From a virus, in IMG/VR virus record IMGVR_UViG_3300005529_000237, positions 1-45,330 of that record: a stretch of DNA of 45,330 nucleotides, one strand, 5' to 3'. Of this stretch, positions 8,952 to 15,355 are shown one piece after another. Positions within the stretch are counted from its first letter, which is position 1. Each line of letters opens with the position of its first letter. The translations under genes were made by a program, and so were the position numbers. The notes beneath the pieces were generated by a model. That model was not told the origin of the DNA. It searched no databases and saw only the letters and a list, made by a program, of their open reading frames with translations.

Positions 8952-10559
8952 TTATGCCCTCCCCGGCAAGCGATTCTTGGCCTTCTCTTCGGGTGATTCA
9001 ATAATCAGCGTCTCGGTGAGCAACATCGTCCCTGCTACGCTGGCCGCATTCTGCAAGGCGATGCGTACTACTTTCGTTGGGTCAAGGACGCCAGCTTCGA
9101 TCAAATCTTCGTAGGTATCGGTCAGCGCATTGTAGCCGCATGAGAAATTCGGGCAGCCGATAACTTTGGCGAGCACTTCCTGATCGTCCTGCCCGGCGTT
9201 CCGCGCGATGTGGCGCAGAGGTTCCTGCATAGCCGTGGCGACGATGTTCATGCCTTCGCTCTCAACGCCGCTCCCGTAGAAGTTCTGTACCAGCCGCGCC
9301 AGAGTGACGCCCCCGCCCGGCACAACGCCTTCCTCTACCGCGCACCGCGTAGCGAACAGCGCATCCTCAATCCGCGCTTTCTTCTCGCTCATCTCCACCT
9401 GAGATGCCGCGCCAACTTTGATGATGGATACGCCTCCAGTGAGCTTGGCAAGCCGCTCCTGTAAACGGTCCTTCTCGTACTCGCCCTGCTCAAGTTGCAA
9501 CTGTGTGCGGATGCCCTTGACCCGTAGCGCCACATCCATCTTGTGGGAATCGTCGGTGATGATCGTTGTGCCCGCCTTGGTGACGATGATCTTCTTGGCG
9601 CGGCCCAGATCCTCCATCTTCACATTTTCCGGCTTGTCGCCCAAGTCGTTCAGGATGGCGCGGCCGCCGGTGAGCGCGGCAATGTCGTTGAGCAGTTCCT
9701 TGCGGAAGGAGCCGACGCCGGGAACCTTCACCGCACACGAGCGCAAGCCGCCTTTGAGATTGTTGACCACCAGCAGCGGCAGAACTTCTCCTTCCACATC
9801 CTCCGCGATTACGAATAGCGACTTGCCCGACTTGGCGATGCCCTCGAAGATTCCGAGCACCGTTTTCATCGAGCCGAGCCGCTGTTCGCAGCACAGCACG
9901 TAGCAATCTTCCAGTACCGCTTCCTGTCGGTCCTGATCGGTTACGAAGTACGGGGAAATGAATCCGGTATTCAGCTTCATGCCCTCGACGGTTTCGAGCG
10001 TCGTTTCGAGGGTCTTGCTTTCTTCAACGGTGATAACCCCATCTTTGCCCGCTTTGCGTATGGCGGAAGCGATGAGGTCACCGATAATTGCATCGTTGTT
10101 GGCAGAAATTGTGGCCACAGAAACAATCGCATCACCGATAACGGGCTTCGAGACTTTATCAAGCTCGCCTCCCTTGCGGCAGATCAAGTCCACCGCGCGA
10201 TCTATGCCGCGCTTGATGGCTACCGAGTTCGCTTTCGCGGTGATGGCTTTCAGGCCCTCGCGGTAGATGGCGCGCGCGAGGATGGTTGAAGTTGTCGTCC
10301 CGTCGCCGGCATCGGAAGCTGTGTTTGCGGCGGCTTGCTTGACTAGCTGGGCGCCCGCGTCTTGTGCAAGGTCATCGAAAGAAATGTTCTTCGAGACTGT
10401 CACGCCATCGCGGGTTGAAAGCGGAAGATCGAATTTGTTGAAGATCAGCGCGTTTCGGCCCGCTGGCCCGAGGGTAGCGGCTACCGCATCGGTAAGTTTG
10501 TTGACGCCTTCGAGAATCTTTTCACGCGCTTCCGCGCCGTACAGGATGTGTTTGCCCAT
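8952..10559 (-). CDS. groEL: Phage-encoded GroEL chaperonin, 535 aa
   Basis: A near full-length group I chaperonin subunit (E. coli GroEL is 548 aa). Visible signatures include GPAGRNALI at about 31-39, R-D-G-V-T-V with D51, the ATP motif A-G-D86-G-T-T-T, SPYFVTD at 202-208, IAEDVEGE at 251-258, V-V-P-G-G-G-V-T-L near 412-420, and D399 where E. coli has the ATP-hydrolysing D398. Helix positions that bind substrate and GroES (L235, F238, L263, V264, V265) stay hydrophobic. The usual C-terminal Gly-Gly-Met tail is absent, and the protein ends in a basic NRLPGRA. It starts 3 bases after the scaffold-like gene and is followed without a gap by a 68-aa gene and a GroES-like gene. It presumably folds capsid or other virion proteins. 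Confidence 0.95.
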   Translation of the reverse strand: MGKHILYGAEAREKILEGVNKLTDAVAATLGPAGRNALIFNKFDLPLSTRDGVTVSKNISFDDLAQDAGAQLVKQAAANTASDAGDGTTTSTILARAIYREGLKAITAKANSVAIKRGIDRAVDLICRKGGELDKVSKPVIGDAIVSVATISANNDAIIGDLIASAIRKAGKDGVITVEESKTLETTLETVEGMKLNTGFISPYFVTDQDRQEAVLEDCYVLCCEQRLGSMKTVLGIFEGIAKSGKSLFVIAEDVEGEVLPLLVVNNLKGGLRSCAVKVPGVGSFRKELLNDIAALTGGRAILNDLGDKPENVKMEDLGRAKKIIVTKAGTTIITDDSHKMDVALRVKGIRTQLQLEQGEYEKDRLQERLAKLTGGVSIIKVGAASQVEMSEKKARIEDALFATRCAVEEGVVPGGGVTLARLVQNFYGSGVESEGMNIVATAMQEPLRHIARNAGQDDQEVLAKVIGCPNFSCGYNALTDTYEDLIEAGVLDPTKVVRIALQNAASVAGTMLLTETLIIESPEEKAKNRLPGRA

Positions 10560-10562
10560 AGA

Positions 10563-11951
10563 TCACCAGATGTAAATGGTGTCCCCTCCGCCCTTTTTGA
10601 GGAATTTGCGCTGGCCCAATAGTTCCTCTGTGCCCTTCCTGCCATACTTATTTCTCATCGCCGGATAGTCGATTTGCGATGGATCTGGGCCGCCCTGAAT
10701 CATCGGCCCGTTGTAGCGAATCTCTTTCGGCGCTGGCGTCGTCCCTGCCGGAGACTCCGTACGCGATTGCGCCTCGGCGCGCCGCGTCCCGGTATCGCCT
10801 GAGATTCCTTTGTACTTCCGCGCTTCGCGCTTGGCAGCCATCGGCATATTGCGAGCGATGGCCGACTTGAGCACGCGCAGGAATTTCTCGGTGTCACCCG
10901 AGCGCAACAAATCGTTGGCGTTCTGCTGGAACGTGGCGTCTTTCTTCTGGAGCGCGTTGAAGCTGTTTTTGATGTCGTTGAGCAATTCTACTTGAGCATC
11001 GCCGGAAAGCCGCATCCCCTTGAACGCGATCTTGATGGCTTGCCGCGCCGCGCTATCAATCAGCGGAGATGCTTGCAGGTTCACGCTCTTGAGGTACAGC
11101 GTGTGCTTTTCGATGTCGAGCTTCTTGCGATCATCATTCGCCGGACCGGAGCCAGCACCTTCGCCCACTTCCGCTTTTGCCGCCTTGTCTACCATGTTGA
11201 TCGTTTCAGCAATCTGATCGAGCAGCTTGCGCGCCGGGGAATCCGCGGGAACGTGGTTGTAAAGGTCATTGAACGCCGCGAGCGTGGACCGTCCTTGCTG
11301 ATTCGGCGCCAGAAGCGTCTGCATGAATACCTGGCCCATGTGCTTCGCCCATACCTGCGGAGCCGCTTTGTTGAGCCGCGCCAGCATCGGGCCGGACAGC
11401 TTCACCATGCCCTGCGGATTGTCCTTTATCCACGTGTCGAGCACGGATTCATCGCCCTGCTGAAACTTGCTCCACGTGTCAGACCATTCCTTCGCGTCGG
11501 TTTCGATCTGCTGGAGGCCGCCCAGGTCATCAACTTTCGTCTTGAAGGCTTTGAGTTCGGCCGGCGTCTTGAATCCATTGCCCTTCCACTGGCGCAATTC
11601 GTAGTGGCCCTGCTTGAGCGCCTTGAGCGCGTCGGGATGATCTTTCAGCGCGGCTTCGATGGCGGGATCGAATGGCTTGGCAGCGTCGTAGCCGAGGTCT
11701 ATTTCCTCGGTCTGTTTTTCGGGTTCTTCGTGGCGGTACTTTTCTCCGTCGCCCTCGAAGGTAAATTCGAAGCTATCCTCTGCTCCAGTATCCGCAGGAG
11801 GCGCAGCGGGAGTCTCTGGGGCTGATACGGGTGGCTCATAGCTGGGCGTGATCTTCGGAGGCGCTGGGGGTGCAACGGTTCCTGTTCCACTCGCCGCACC
11901 GCCGCCCGCTCCTGCGGCCGAGCCTGCACCTGCCGGAATGTCTGGTGTCAT
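10563..11951 (-). CDS. Putative capsid scaffolding protein, 462 aa
   Basis: ATG 11951 has GGGGAG seven bases upstream. The first 60 residues are Gly/Ala/Pro-rich, followed by an acidic stretch (about 60-90) and then mainly amphipathic helix to about 380. The C-terminus is basic (KYGRKGTEELLGQRKFLKKGGG). An acidic disordered start, long helices and a basic capsid-contacting end are typical of scaffolds. No scaffold lies between portal (ends 33470) and capsid (starts 33661), its usual place, so this gene is the best candidate. Scaffold identity is inferred, with no diagnostic motif. It is the first gene of the minus-strand operon with GroEL, behind the promoter at 12014-12041. Confidence 0.55.
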   Translation of the reverse strand: MTPDIPAGAGSAAGAGGGAASGTGTVAPPAPPKITPSYEPPVSAPETPAAPPADTGAEDSFEFTFEGDGEKYRHEEPEKQTEEIDLGYDAAKPFDPAIEAALKDHPDALKALKQGHYELRQWKGNGFKTPAELKAFKTKVDDLGGLQQIETDAKEWSDTWSKFQQGDESVLDTWIKDNPQGMVKLSGPMLARLNKAAPQVWAKHMGQVFMQTLLAPNQQGRSTLAAFNDLYNHVPADSPARKLLDQIAETINMVDKAAKAEVGEGAGSGPANDDRKKLDIEKHTLYLKSVNLQASPLIDSAARQAIKIAFKGMRLSGDAQVELLNDIKNSFNALQKKDATFQQNANDLLRSGDTEKFLRVLKSAIARNMPMAAKREARKYKGISGDTGTRRAEAQSRTESPAGTTPAPKEIRYNGPMIQGGPDPSQIDYPAMRNKYGRKGTEELLGQRKFLKKGGGDTIYIW

Positions 11952-11963
11952 TTTCTACTCCCC

Positions 11964-12000
11964 GCCGCGTTGCGCGGCACAATGGTTGCCCGTTCGGGCG
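11964..12000 (-). promoter_or_regulatory. Two short hairpins in the 5' leader of the scaffold-chaperonin operon
   Basis: Bases 11964-11978 form GCCGCG-TTG-CGCGGC, which ends just before the GGGGAG ribosome site on the minus-strand mRNA. Bases 11989-12000 form GCCC-GTTC-GGGC. Both would lie in the leader of the minus transcript. They could affect translation of the scaffold-like gene, or they may be chance GC palindromes. Confidence 0.35.
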
Positions 12001-12013
12001 ATTGACGAGAATC

Positions 12014-12041
12014 GTTATAGCACGAAAAGTTATGTTGTAAA
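12014..12041 (-). promoter_or_regulatory. Minus-strand sigma70-type promoter for the scaffold-GroEL-GroES operon
   Basis: On the minus strand, TTTACA (12041-12036) and TATAAC (12019-12014) are separated by 16 bp. Each differs from consensus at one position. It lies about 60 bases upstream of the scaffold-like start, in the only gap between divergent genes (11952-12060). No equally good plus-strand promoter was seen there. Confidence 0.55.
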
Positions 12042-12060
12042 AGCCGTACTTGGAGACTCA

Positions 12061-12465
12061 ATGCAAGTGAATATCGCCACTGAGGCGACCCCTGTCGTAA
12101 CTCACTTCCACCACCTGTGGGTTATCTGGGCGCTTTATTACTGGGGCCAACTCATGCACGCCGCGTTGCAGGTGGATAGCCAGGCGCGCAAGGCCAAGAT
12201 GGGTTACAGGGCGGTCATCAAGATTACCGGGATTCGCTTGCTCTACCGCATCACCGCTTCCACGGCTCTTTTCTTGCTTCTTTGGGACAACCCGCAACTC
12301 GTGGTGAAGGGCATTTCCATGATTCACCCGCTGACTCCCGATGAAGCGGCCGTGTTTGCCATTCCGATCAACAACGCTCTAGCATTGGCCTATGGGCTGC
12401 TTTCAGATTCCTTGCTGGGCTACATTCCTTGGCTGAAAAGCCAATTGCCAGACGTGGAGGATTAG
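12061..12465 (+). CDS. Membrane protein, holin candidate, 134 aa
   Basis: ATG 12061 has GGAG five bases upstream. Longer upstream readings run into the scaffold region and are unlikely. Three hydrophobic segments are visible at about residues 17-35 (LWVIWALYYWGQLMHAAL), 60-75 (RITASTALFLLLW) and 100-125 (AIPINNALALAYGLLSD). Basic residues lie between the first two, and the C-terminus is acidic. Three segments and this size fit a class I holin. The next gene is a one-span membrane protein, and a cell-wall hydrolase follows 1.2 kb later. The holin role is inferred from topology and context. Confidence 0.55.
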   Translation: MQVNIATEATPVVTHFHHLWVIWALYYWGQLMHAALQVDSQARKAKMGYRAVIKITGIRLLYRITASTALFLLLWDNPQLVVKGISMIHPLTPDEAAVFAIPINNALALAYGLLSDSLLGYIPWLKSQLPDVED

Positions 12466-12701
12466 TGCTTCATTTCGACTGGACGATAAATCTCACCACA
12501 ATACTAAGCGGCGTGTGGCTTTTGCTTTTCTCCATTGTGATTGGCCCGATCCGCAAGTTCGTCACCGATATTCGCAGCCAGTTGACCGAGTTGAAATTGC
12601 TAATCGAGGAGATTCGCGGCTGGCTCAAGGAATACCCGCCGCATCGCCATGCAGGAGGCGAGATCGTATTCCCAAAAGGCATGAACCCAGACAAAGGCTG
12701 A
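12465..12701 (+). CDS. Single-span membrane protein with C-terminal helix, 78 aa
   Basis: GTG 12465 overlaps the previous TAG by one base and has GGAGG five bases upstream. Residues about 8-27 form one membrane span (ILSGVWLLLFSIVIGPI). After it come an amphipathic helix (SQLTELKLLIEEIRGWL) and a short polar tail. A membrane anchor plus helix fits either an i-spanin-like protein or a second holin/antiholin, and its place in the lysis segment supports that. No lipoprotein partner was found, so the spanin idea is weak. Confidence 0.55.
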   Translation: MLHFDWTINLTTILSGVWLLLFSIVIGPIRKFVTDIRSQLTELKLLIEEIRGWLKEYPPHRHAGGEIVFPKGMNPDKG

Positions 12702-12846
12702 TCGGCGCGTTTCAGCGCAACAAGCGCAATAAGCTGGCGCGGGCCTTGCTCATGGGATATCTGGAATGGAGCGAACCGCTCCGCGACGATAAAAAAGAGA
12801 ATTCGCTTGGCGATAGCGCCGGGCTGGAATAAAGTAGGCAGCCGAG

Positions 12847-12922
12847 GCACCCTTAGCTCAACGGTAAGAGCGGCCGGCTCATAATCGGCGGGTTAAAGGT
12901 TCGAGTCCTTTAGGGTGCACCA
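12847..12922 (+). tRNA. tRNA with CAT anticodon (Met or lysidine-type Ile), CCA encoded
   Basis: Full cloverleaf: acceptor GCACCCT (12847-12853) with AGGGTGC (12912-12918), D-stem GCTC/GAGC, anticodon stem GCCGG/TCGGC (one G-U) with loop CTCATAA (12878-12884), T-stem AAAGG/CCTTT with TTCGAGT loop, discriminator A and encoded CCA (12920-12922). Anticodon CAT could be elongator Met or the Ile tRNA modified to read AUA. The D-arm region resembles E. coli tRNA-Ile2, but identity cannot be settled by eye. Confidence 0.93.
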
Positions 12923-12942
12923 ACTCCACGCGAGGTGAACCG

Positions 12943-13395
12943 ATGACCAACAAATTCGTGAGCTTTCTAAAGAAGGCAGGACAGATCCTTGCGGCTGGCG
13001 CGGAAGTGGCAATCGAAACAATCCCGATGCTGGCACCGTTTACCCCGCTATTGCCCTCAAAGGTCCAAGGAACAGTTTCGACAGTCGAAGCGACCGCGCA
13101 AAACGATGCAACCTGGCTGCTTCAATCCATCACCGGAATTGAAACGGCTGGCGCGGCCATCGGCACGCCTGGGCTGACCGGAGCGCAGAAGGCTCAAATG
13201 GCGGGCGCGGCGATTGCTCCCGCATTCTTGGCTGCCATGAATATCGCAGGGAAAAAGGCCGCAGACCCGGCGAAGGCAAATGCCGCACTGGTCACCATCG
13301 CCGGCGGCGTTGCCGACTTTATGAACGCCTATTCGGGTGATCCGCTTCCGAATCCTCCGGCAGTACCGGCTCCGGCGCCTCCAGCAGCCGCGTGA
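12943..13395 (+). CDS. Hypothetical Ala-rich phage protein, 150 aa
   Basis: Not recognised. The ATG is preceded by GAGGTGA. The N-terminus is basic and amphipathic (FVSFLKKAGQILAAG), the middle is Ala/Gly helix with moderate hydrophobicity (about 75-120), and the end is a Pro/Ala tail. It sits 20 bases after the tRNA, and the next gene's GTG overlaps its end by four bases. The mildly membrane-like helices and the lysis neighbourhood leave an accessory lysis or membrane role possible. Confidence 0.6.
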   Translation: MTNKFVSFLKKAGQILAAGAEVAIETIPMLAPFTPLLPSKVQGTVSTVEATAQNDATWLLQSITGIETAGAAIGTPGLTGAQKAQMAGAAIAPAFLAAMNIAGKKAADPAKANAALVTIAGGVADFMNAYSGDPLPNPPAVPAPAPPAAA

Positions 13396-13637
13396 GCGCA
13401 TACTTCACTCGTGTAGCCATTGCATTCGATGTGCTGTGCAATGTGATTTGCTACGGGAACAGCGACGAGACGTTATCGGCGCGGTCGGGACGCGCTGCTG
13501 CCAAGGGTAAGCTGTGGGGCCGCATCCTTGCGGGCGCACTTAACCGCTGTTTCCCAGGCCATTGCGCGGGCGCGGAACTCCACGATCAGTGGCGCGCCGA
13601 ATACGTGGTGTGGCTGGAGGGGCAGAACCTCAAGTGA
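13392..13637 (+). CDS. Small conserved-type phage protein, 81 aa
   Basis: GTG 13392 overlaps the upstream stop (GTGA). The pattern FDVLCNVICYGNSDETLSAR, then AGALNRCFPGHCAGAELHD, matches a small protein often found next to phage lysis genes in Proteobacterial phages, including the E-T-x-S-A-R and P-G-H-C motifs. Function is unknown. No signal peptide or membrane span is seen. It is coupled by GTGA to the hydrolase gene that follows. Confidence 0.65.
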   Translation: MSAYFTRVAIAFDVLCNVICYGNSDETLSARSGRAAAKGKLWGRILAGALNRCFPGHCAGAELHDQWRAEYVVWLEGQNLK

Positions 13638-14038
13638 CACAAGCGCAATGGGAAGAATCGCTCCTATCCCTCGTAATCTGGCGCGAATCCAGCAACCAGC
13701 CAATTCCTACGATGCTCGCCGTGGGCTGTTCCATTCGCAACCGCGTGGATAAGCCAAACTGGTGGGGCGGCACCTACGCTCAAGTCATTACCAAATATGA
13801 GCAGTATTCCTCCATGACGATTGCGCACGATCCTAACCTTGTGCGCTGGCCGTCCACCATAGACAAGTCGTGGGAAATGGCGATGAATGCTGCCTCGCAG
13901 GTCTACGCAGGCTGTCCCGACGCCGCACAGGGGGCTACGCATTATTTCGATAGATCGCTAGATGCTCACCCGCCGCTGTGGGCCTCGCAGATGACGCATG
14001 TGATGGATTCGGGAAACTTCCACTTCTATAGGCAATAG
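13634..14038 (+). CDS. Cell-wall hydrolase, SleB/CwlJ family (endolysin), 134 aa
   Basis: GTG 13634 overlaps the previous stop by four bases. Family features are the W-R-E18-S segment with the likely catalytic Glu, R-N-R-V at 35-38, an F/Y-S-S-type turn at about 57-61, the G-A-T-H-Y-F motif at 100-105 and the closing G-N-F-H-F-Y at 127-132. SleB-type enzymes cut the glycan backbone of peptidoglycan. There is no signal peptide, so a holin would be needed for release, consistent with the membrane proteins upstream. A promoter for the early region begins 17 bases after its stop. Confidence 0.85.
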   Translation: MTQAQWEESLLSLVIWRESSNQPIPTMLAVGCSIRNRVDKPNWWGGTYAQVITKYEQYSSMTIAHDPNLVRWPSTIDKSWEMAMNAASQVYAGCPDAAQGATHYFDRSLDAHPPLWASQMTHVMDSGNFHFYRQ

Positions 14039-14054
14039 TTCCACAAAAAACCAC

Positions 14055-14083
14055 TTGACGGCACATACGGACACTGGTATAAG
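14055..14083 (+). promoter_or_regulatory. Strong sigma70-type extended -10 promoter of the early region
   Basis: TTGACG (14055-14060), a 17-bp spacer, then TATAAG (14078-14083), with TG at 14075-14076 one base before the -10. It precedes the ribosome site AAGGAGGA (14093-14100) and the ribbon-helix-helix gene. All genes to 20768 follow on the same strand with overlaps, so this is probably the main early promoter. Confidence 0.8.
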
Positions 14084-14093
14084 TATGTCTGTA
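14063..14093. promoter_or_regulatory. Dyad operator candidate over the early -10 box
   Basis: TACGGACA (14066-14073) and TGTCTGTA (14086-14093) form an inverted repeat with one G/T mismatch, centred on the -10 element. A second overlapping dyad is ACATAC (14063-14068) with GTATGT (14083-14088). A repressor here would block RNA polymerase. The adjacent ribbon-helix-helix gene is the obvious candidate for autorepression. Confidence 0.5.
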
Positions 14094-14103
14094 AGGAGGA
14101 ACC

Positions 14104-14262
14104 TTGAAACACCTAGTCAATCACGAAAGCGTCAAAATCGAAACGATGCTGCTGGACAAGTGCCGCGCCATCGCCAAAGAGGAAGATCGCAGCTTGGCGA
14201 GCGTGCTACGTGCAGCAATCGGCCAATTTCTCGAAGCACGCAAGAACGGAGGGAAGAAATAA
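14104..14262 (+). CDS. Ribbon-helix-helix (CopG/Arc-type) DNA-binding protein, 52 aa
   Basis: TTG 14104 has a near-perfect AAGGAGGA four bases upstream. Residues 9-15 form a beta strand (SVKIETM), 16-28 helix 1 (LLDKCRAIAKEED) and 31-46 helix 2 (LASVLRAAIGQFLEAR). The strand-helix-turn-helix order and the alternating polar residues in the strand fit a ribbon-helix-helix dimer that reads the major groove. It is the first gene after the early promoter, whose -10 carries a dyad, so autoregulation is likely. Its TAA overlaps the next ATG. Confidence 0.7.
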   Translation: MKHLVNHESVKIETMLLDKCRAIAKEEDRSLASVLRAAIGQFLEARKNGGKK

Positions 14263-14480
14263 TGGCGATGTTTACCTGTTCTGGATCAAAAGAGCACGAT
14301 TTGTCTGGCTATTCCTCACCGAAATTCTGCCCTATATGCGGTTGCAAAACGATAGAAAAACGCTGTCAGAACTGTAATTTCCTGTTAAATGATCGTCAAG
14401 CCTACTGCGAAAAATGCGGCCATAAAGTAGGCGATCCCGTTGAGGCCGTTGCACACGCAAAGGAGAGTTCCGAATGCTGA
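14262..14480 (+). CDS. Double zinc-ribbon protein, 72 aa
   Basis: ATG 14262 overlaps the TAA of the DNA-binding gene. CPICG at about 24-28, C-Q-N-C at about 34-37 and C-E-K-C at about 49-52 give three CxxC-type knuckles, consistent with one or two zinc ribbons of the zinc_ribbon_2 type. The rest is short and polar. Role unknown. Cys-rich peptides recur in this early cluster, where host-takeover proteins are common in phages. Confidence 0.65.
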   Translation: MAMFTCSGSKEHDLSGYSSPKFCPICGCKTIEKRCQNCNFLLNDRQAYCEKCGHKVGDPVEAVAHAKESSEC

Positions 14481-14551
14481 CCTGTTCCGGCTGCGGTGGC
14501 GATTGCGAAGTGGGCGACGAAGGGAAGGGGGAAGAATATGAACTGGCTTAA
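14474..14551 (+). CDS. Possible 25-aa Cys-rich peptide
   Basis: ATG 14474 has AGGAGAG upstream and overlaps the previous stop. Its end overlaps the next gene by 14 bases. The peptide MLTCSGCGGDC then turns acidic. The compact CxxC plus C pattern could bind zinc. Very short, supported only by the ribosome site and coupling. Confidence 0.4.
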   Translation: MLTCSGCGGDCEVGDEGKGEEYELA

Positions 14552-14696
14552 CTGGCTACTTCCCCGCTGGTACATCGAAGCCCGCGACCTGTTTGTGGCG
14601 TGGAACCGCGAGTGCTGGGAAGAGGTCGAGAAGTGCAAGGCGATCACGGCCACAATGCCACAACCGCTGGTGCAGGGAAAGGAGCCGTTCCTATGA
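14538..14696 (+). CDS. Trp-rich small protein, 52 aa
   Basis: ATG 14538 follows GGAAGGGGGAAG. The sequence opens MNWLNWLLPRWYIEARDLF, a Trp-rich amphipathic segment that may lie on a membrane, and continues as a charged helix. Not recognised. Its TGA overlaps the next ATG (ATGA). Confidence 0.55.
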   Translation: MNWLNWLLPRWYIEARDLFVAWNRECWEEVEKCKAITATMPQPLVQGKEPFL

Positions 14697-14881
14697 AGGC
14701 GCCAAAGATGCAGTACTGCTCGTGGTGTGGAGAAGAACTTGGAATCTACGTGCAGCCCTATCCATATCAAGACACGTGCGGCCGTTCTGAATGTAACAGG
14801 GAAATGGCCGCATCAATGCGAGCCGAAGCGGAAGATCGTGCACAGAAAGCATACGACGACGAGATAGGAGGATCGTGGTGA
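14693..14881 (+). CDS. Small zinc-finger-like protein, 62 aa
   Basis: ATG 14693 overlaps the upstream stop, with AAGGAG 10 bases upstream. It has C-S-W-C-G-E near residue 8 and C-G-R-S-E-C near residue 27, a four-Cys zinc site, followed by a charged helix (MAASMRAEAEDRAQKAYDDE). The pattern resembles small phage proteins with a rubredoxin-like or ClpX-type knuckle. Function unknown. Coupled on both sides. Confidence 0.6.
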   Translation: MKAPKMQYCSWCGEELGIYVQPYPYQDTCGRSECNREMAASMRAEAEDRAQKAYDDEIGGSW

Positions 14882-14964
14882 AACGCCTTAACTGGTCTTT
14901 CCTAGGCTTCTGGGGCAGCTATTTCGGTCTGATGATCTTGTTCGCATGGCTGGTGCTGCGATGA
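14878..14964 (+). CDS. Possible 28-aa single-span membrane peptide
   Basis: GTG 14878 (or 14875) has AGGAGG five bases upstream. The peptide is basic at the start (KRLNW), then one hydrophobic span (FGLMILFAWLVL), and ends LR. It overlaps both neighbours by four bases. Such peptides occur in phage early regions. Function is not known. Confidence 0.5.
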   Translation: MKRLNWSFLGFWGSYFGLMILFAWLVLR

Positions 14965-15137
14965 CCGCATTTTATGTTCGCGGGTTTTGGTGGTTTCGGA
15001 TTTGTGGATATGGGGTTAAGTTTCACGATCACAAGAGATTTCCTCCTCTTTTTAGCGAGAGGCACGGATACGGTCCGAAGTGTTTCCGAATAGGCGATTG
15101 GTGCTGGTCATTGCTGCGACCGGAGGCATTCCGATGA
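14961..15137 (+). CDS. Small aromatic-rich phage protein, 58 aa
   Basis: ATG 14961 is coupled by ATGA. The pattern FYVRGFWWFRICGYGVKFHDH then PPLFSERHGYG matches a small protein seen in phages of Gram-negatives (W-F-R-x-x-G-Y-G-x-x-x-H-D ... F-S-E-R-x-G). Function is unknown. It is coupled by ATGA to the next gene. Confidence 0.6.
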   Translation: MTAFYVRGFWWFRICGYGVKFHDHKRFPPLFSERHGYGPKCFRIGDWCWSLLRPEAFR

Positions 15138-15310
15138 AACTTTCCACCGCCGTACTGTGCGTTGATTGTGAAAAGATTAGCTGGCCCAAGCACGACCGCT
15201 GCGAATTTTGTGGTGGCCGAGGCTTGCTCCCGCTGGCTCGCGTGCTCCAGCCCATGAACCAGCCCGAGAGCGCGGAAGTTCGTAGGCTCGAAAGGATGAT
15301 GGAGAAATAA
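15134..15310 (+). CDS. Zinc-knuckle protein, 58 aa
   Basis: ATG 15134 is coupled to the upstream gene by ATGA. CVDC at about 8-11 and C-E-F-C-G-G at about 22-27 form a four-Cys zinc ribbon, and the rest is a Leu-rich helix (EVRRLERMMEK). Similar to small phage zinc-ribbon proteins of unknown role. A hairpin starts at its last stop base. Confidence 0.6.
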   Translation: MKLSTAVLCVDCEKISWPKHDRCEFCGGRGLLPLARVLQPMNQPESAEVRRLERMMEK

Positions 15311-15332
15311 AGCCCTGCTTCCAACAGGGCTT
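15310..15332 (+). terminator. Hairpin without T-run between early small genes and recombination genes
   Basis: AAGCCCTG (15310-15317) pairs with CAGGGCTT (15325-15332) around a seven-base loop. No run of T follows, so it is not a classic intrinsic terminator. It may cause partial termination, RNA processing or 3'-end protection before the recombination genes. Confidence 0.45.
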
Positions 15333-15355
15333 AAACGAAAGGAAAGGTGAATGGG

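Noticed and set aside
10992-11825. 277-codon plus-strand frame opposite the scaffold-like gene
   Set aside because: Arg/Leu-rich composition typical of a shadow frame. The minus frame has a promoter, ribosome site and operon context.
12002-12030. TTGACG at 12002 as a plus-strand promoter for the holin-like gene
   Set aside because: No -10 at 16-18 bp. The nearest TTATGT is 22-23 bp away, whereas the minus-strand promoter in the same gap has good spacing.
12515-12832. Frame of 105 codons overlapping the one-span membrane gene, considered as an Rz1-like nested lipoprotein
   Set aside because: F-L-H-C near the start is not a lipobox and no basic signal start precedes it. The only part that looks protein-like (after 12700) has no usable start codon with a ribosome site.
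12847-12922. tRNA as a chromosomal attachment-site remnant
   Set aside because: The tRNA is full length with all arms and no integrase gene or duplicated 3' end was seen.
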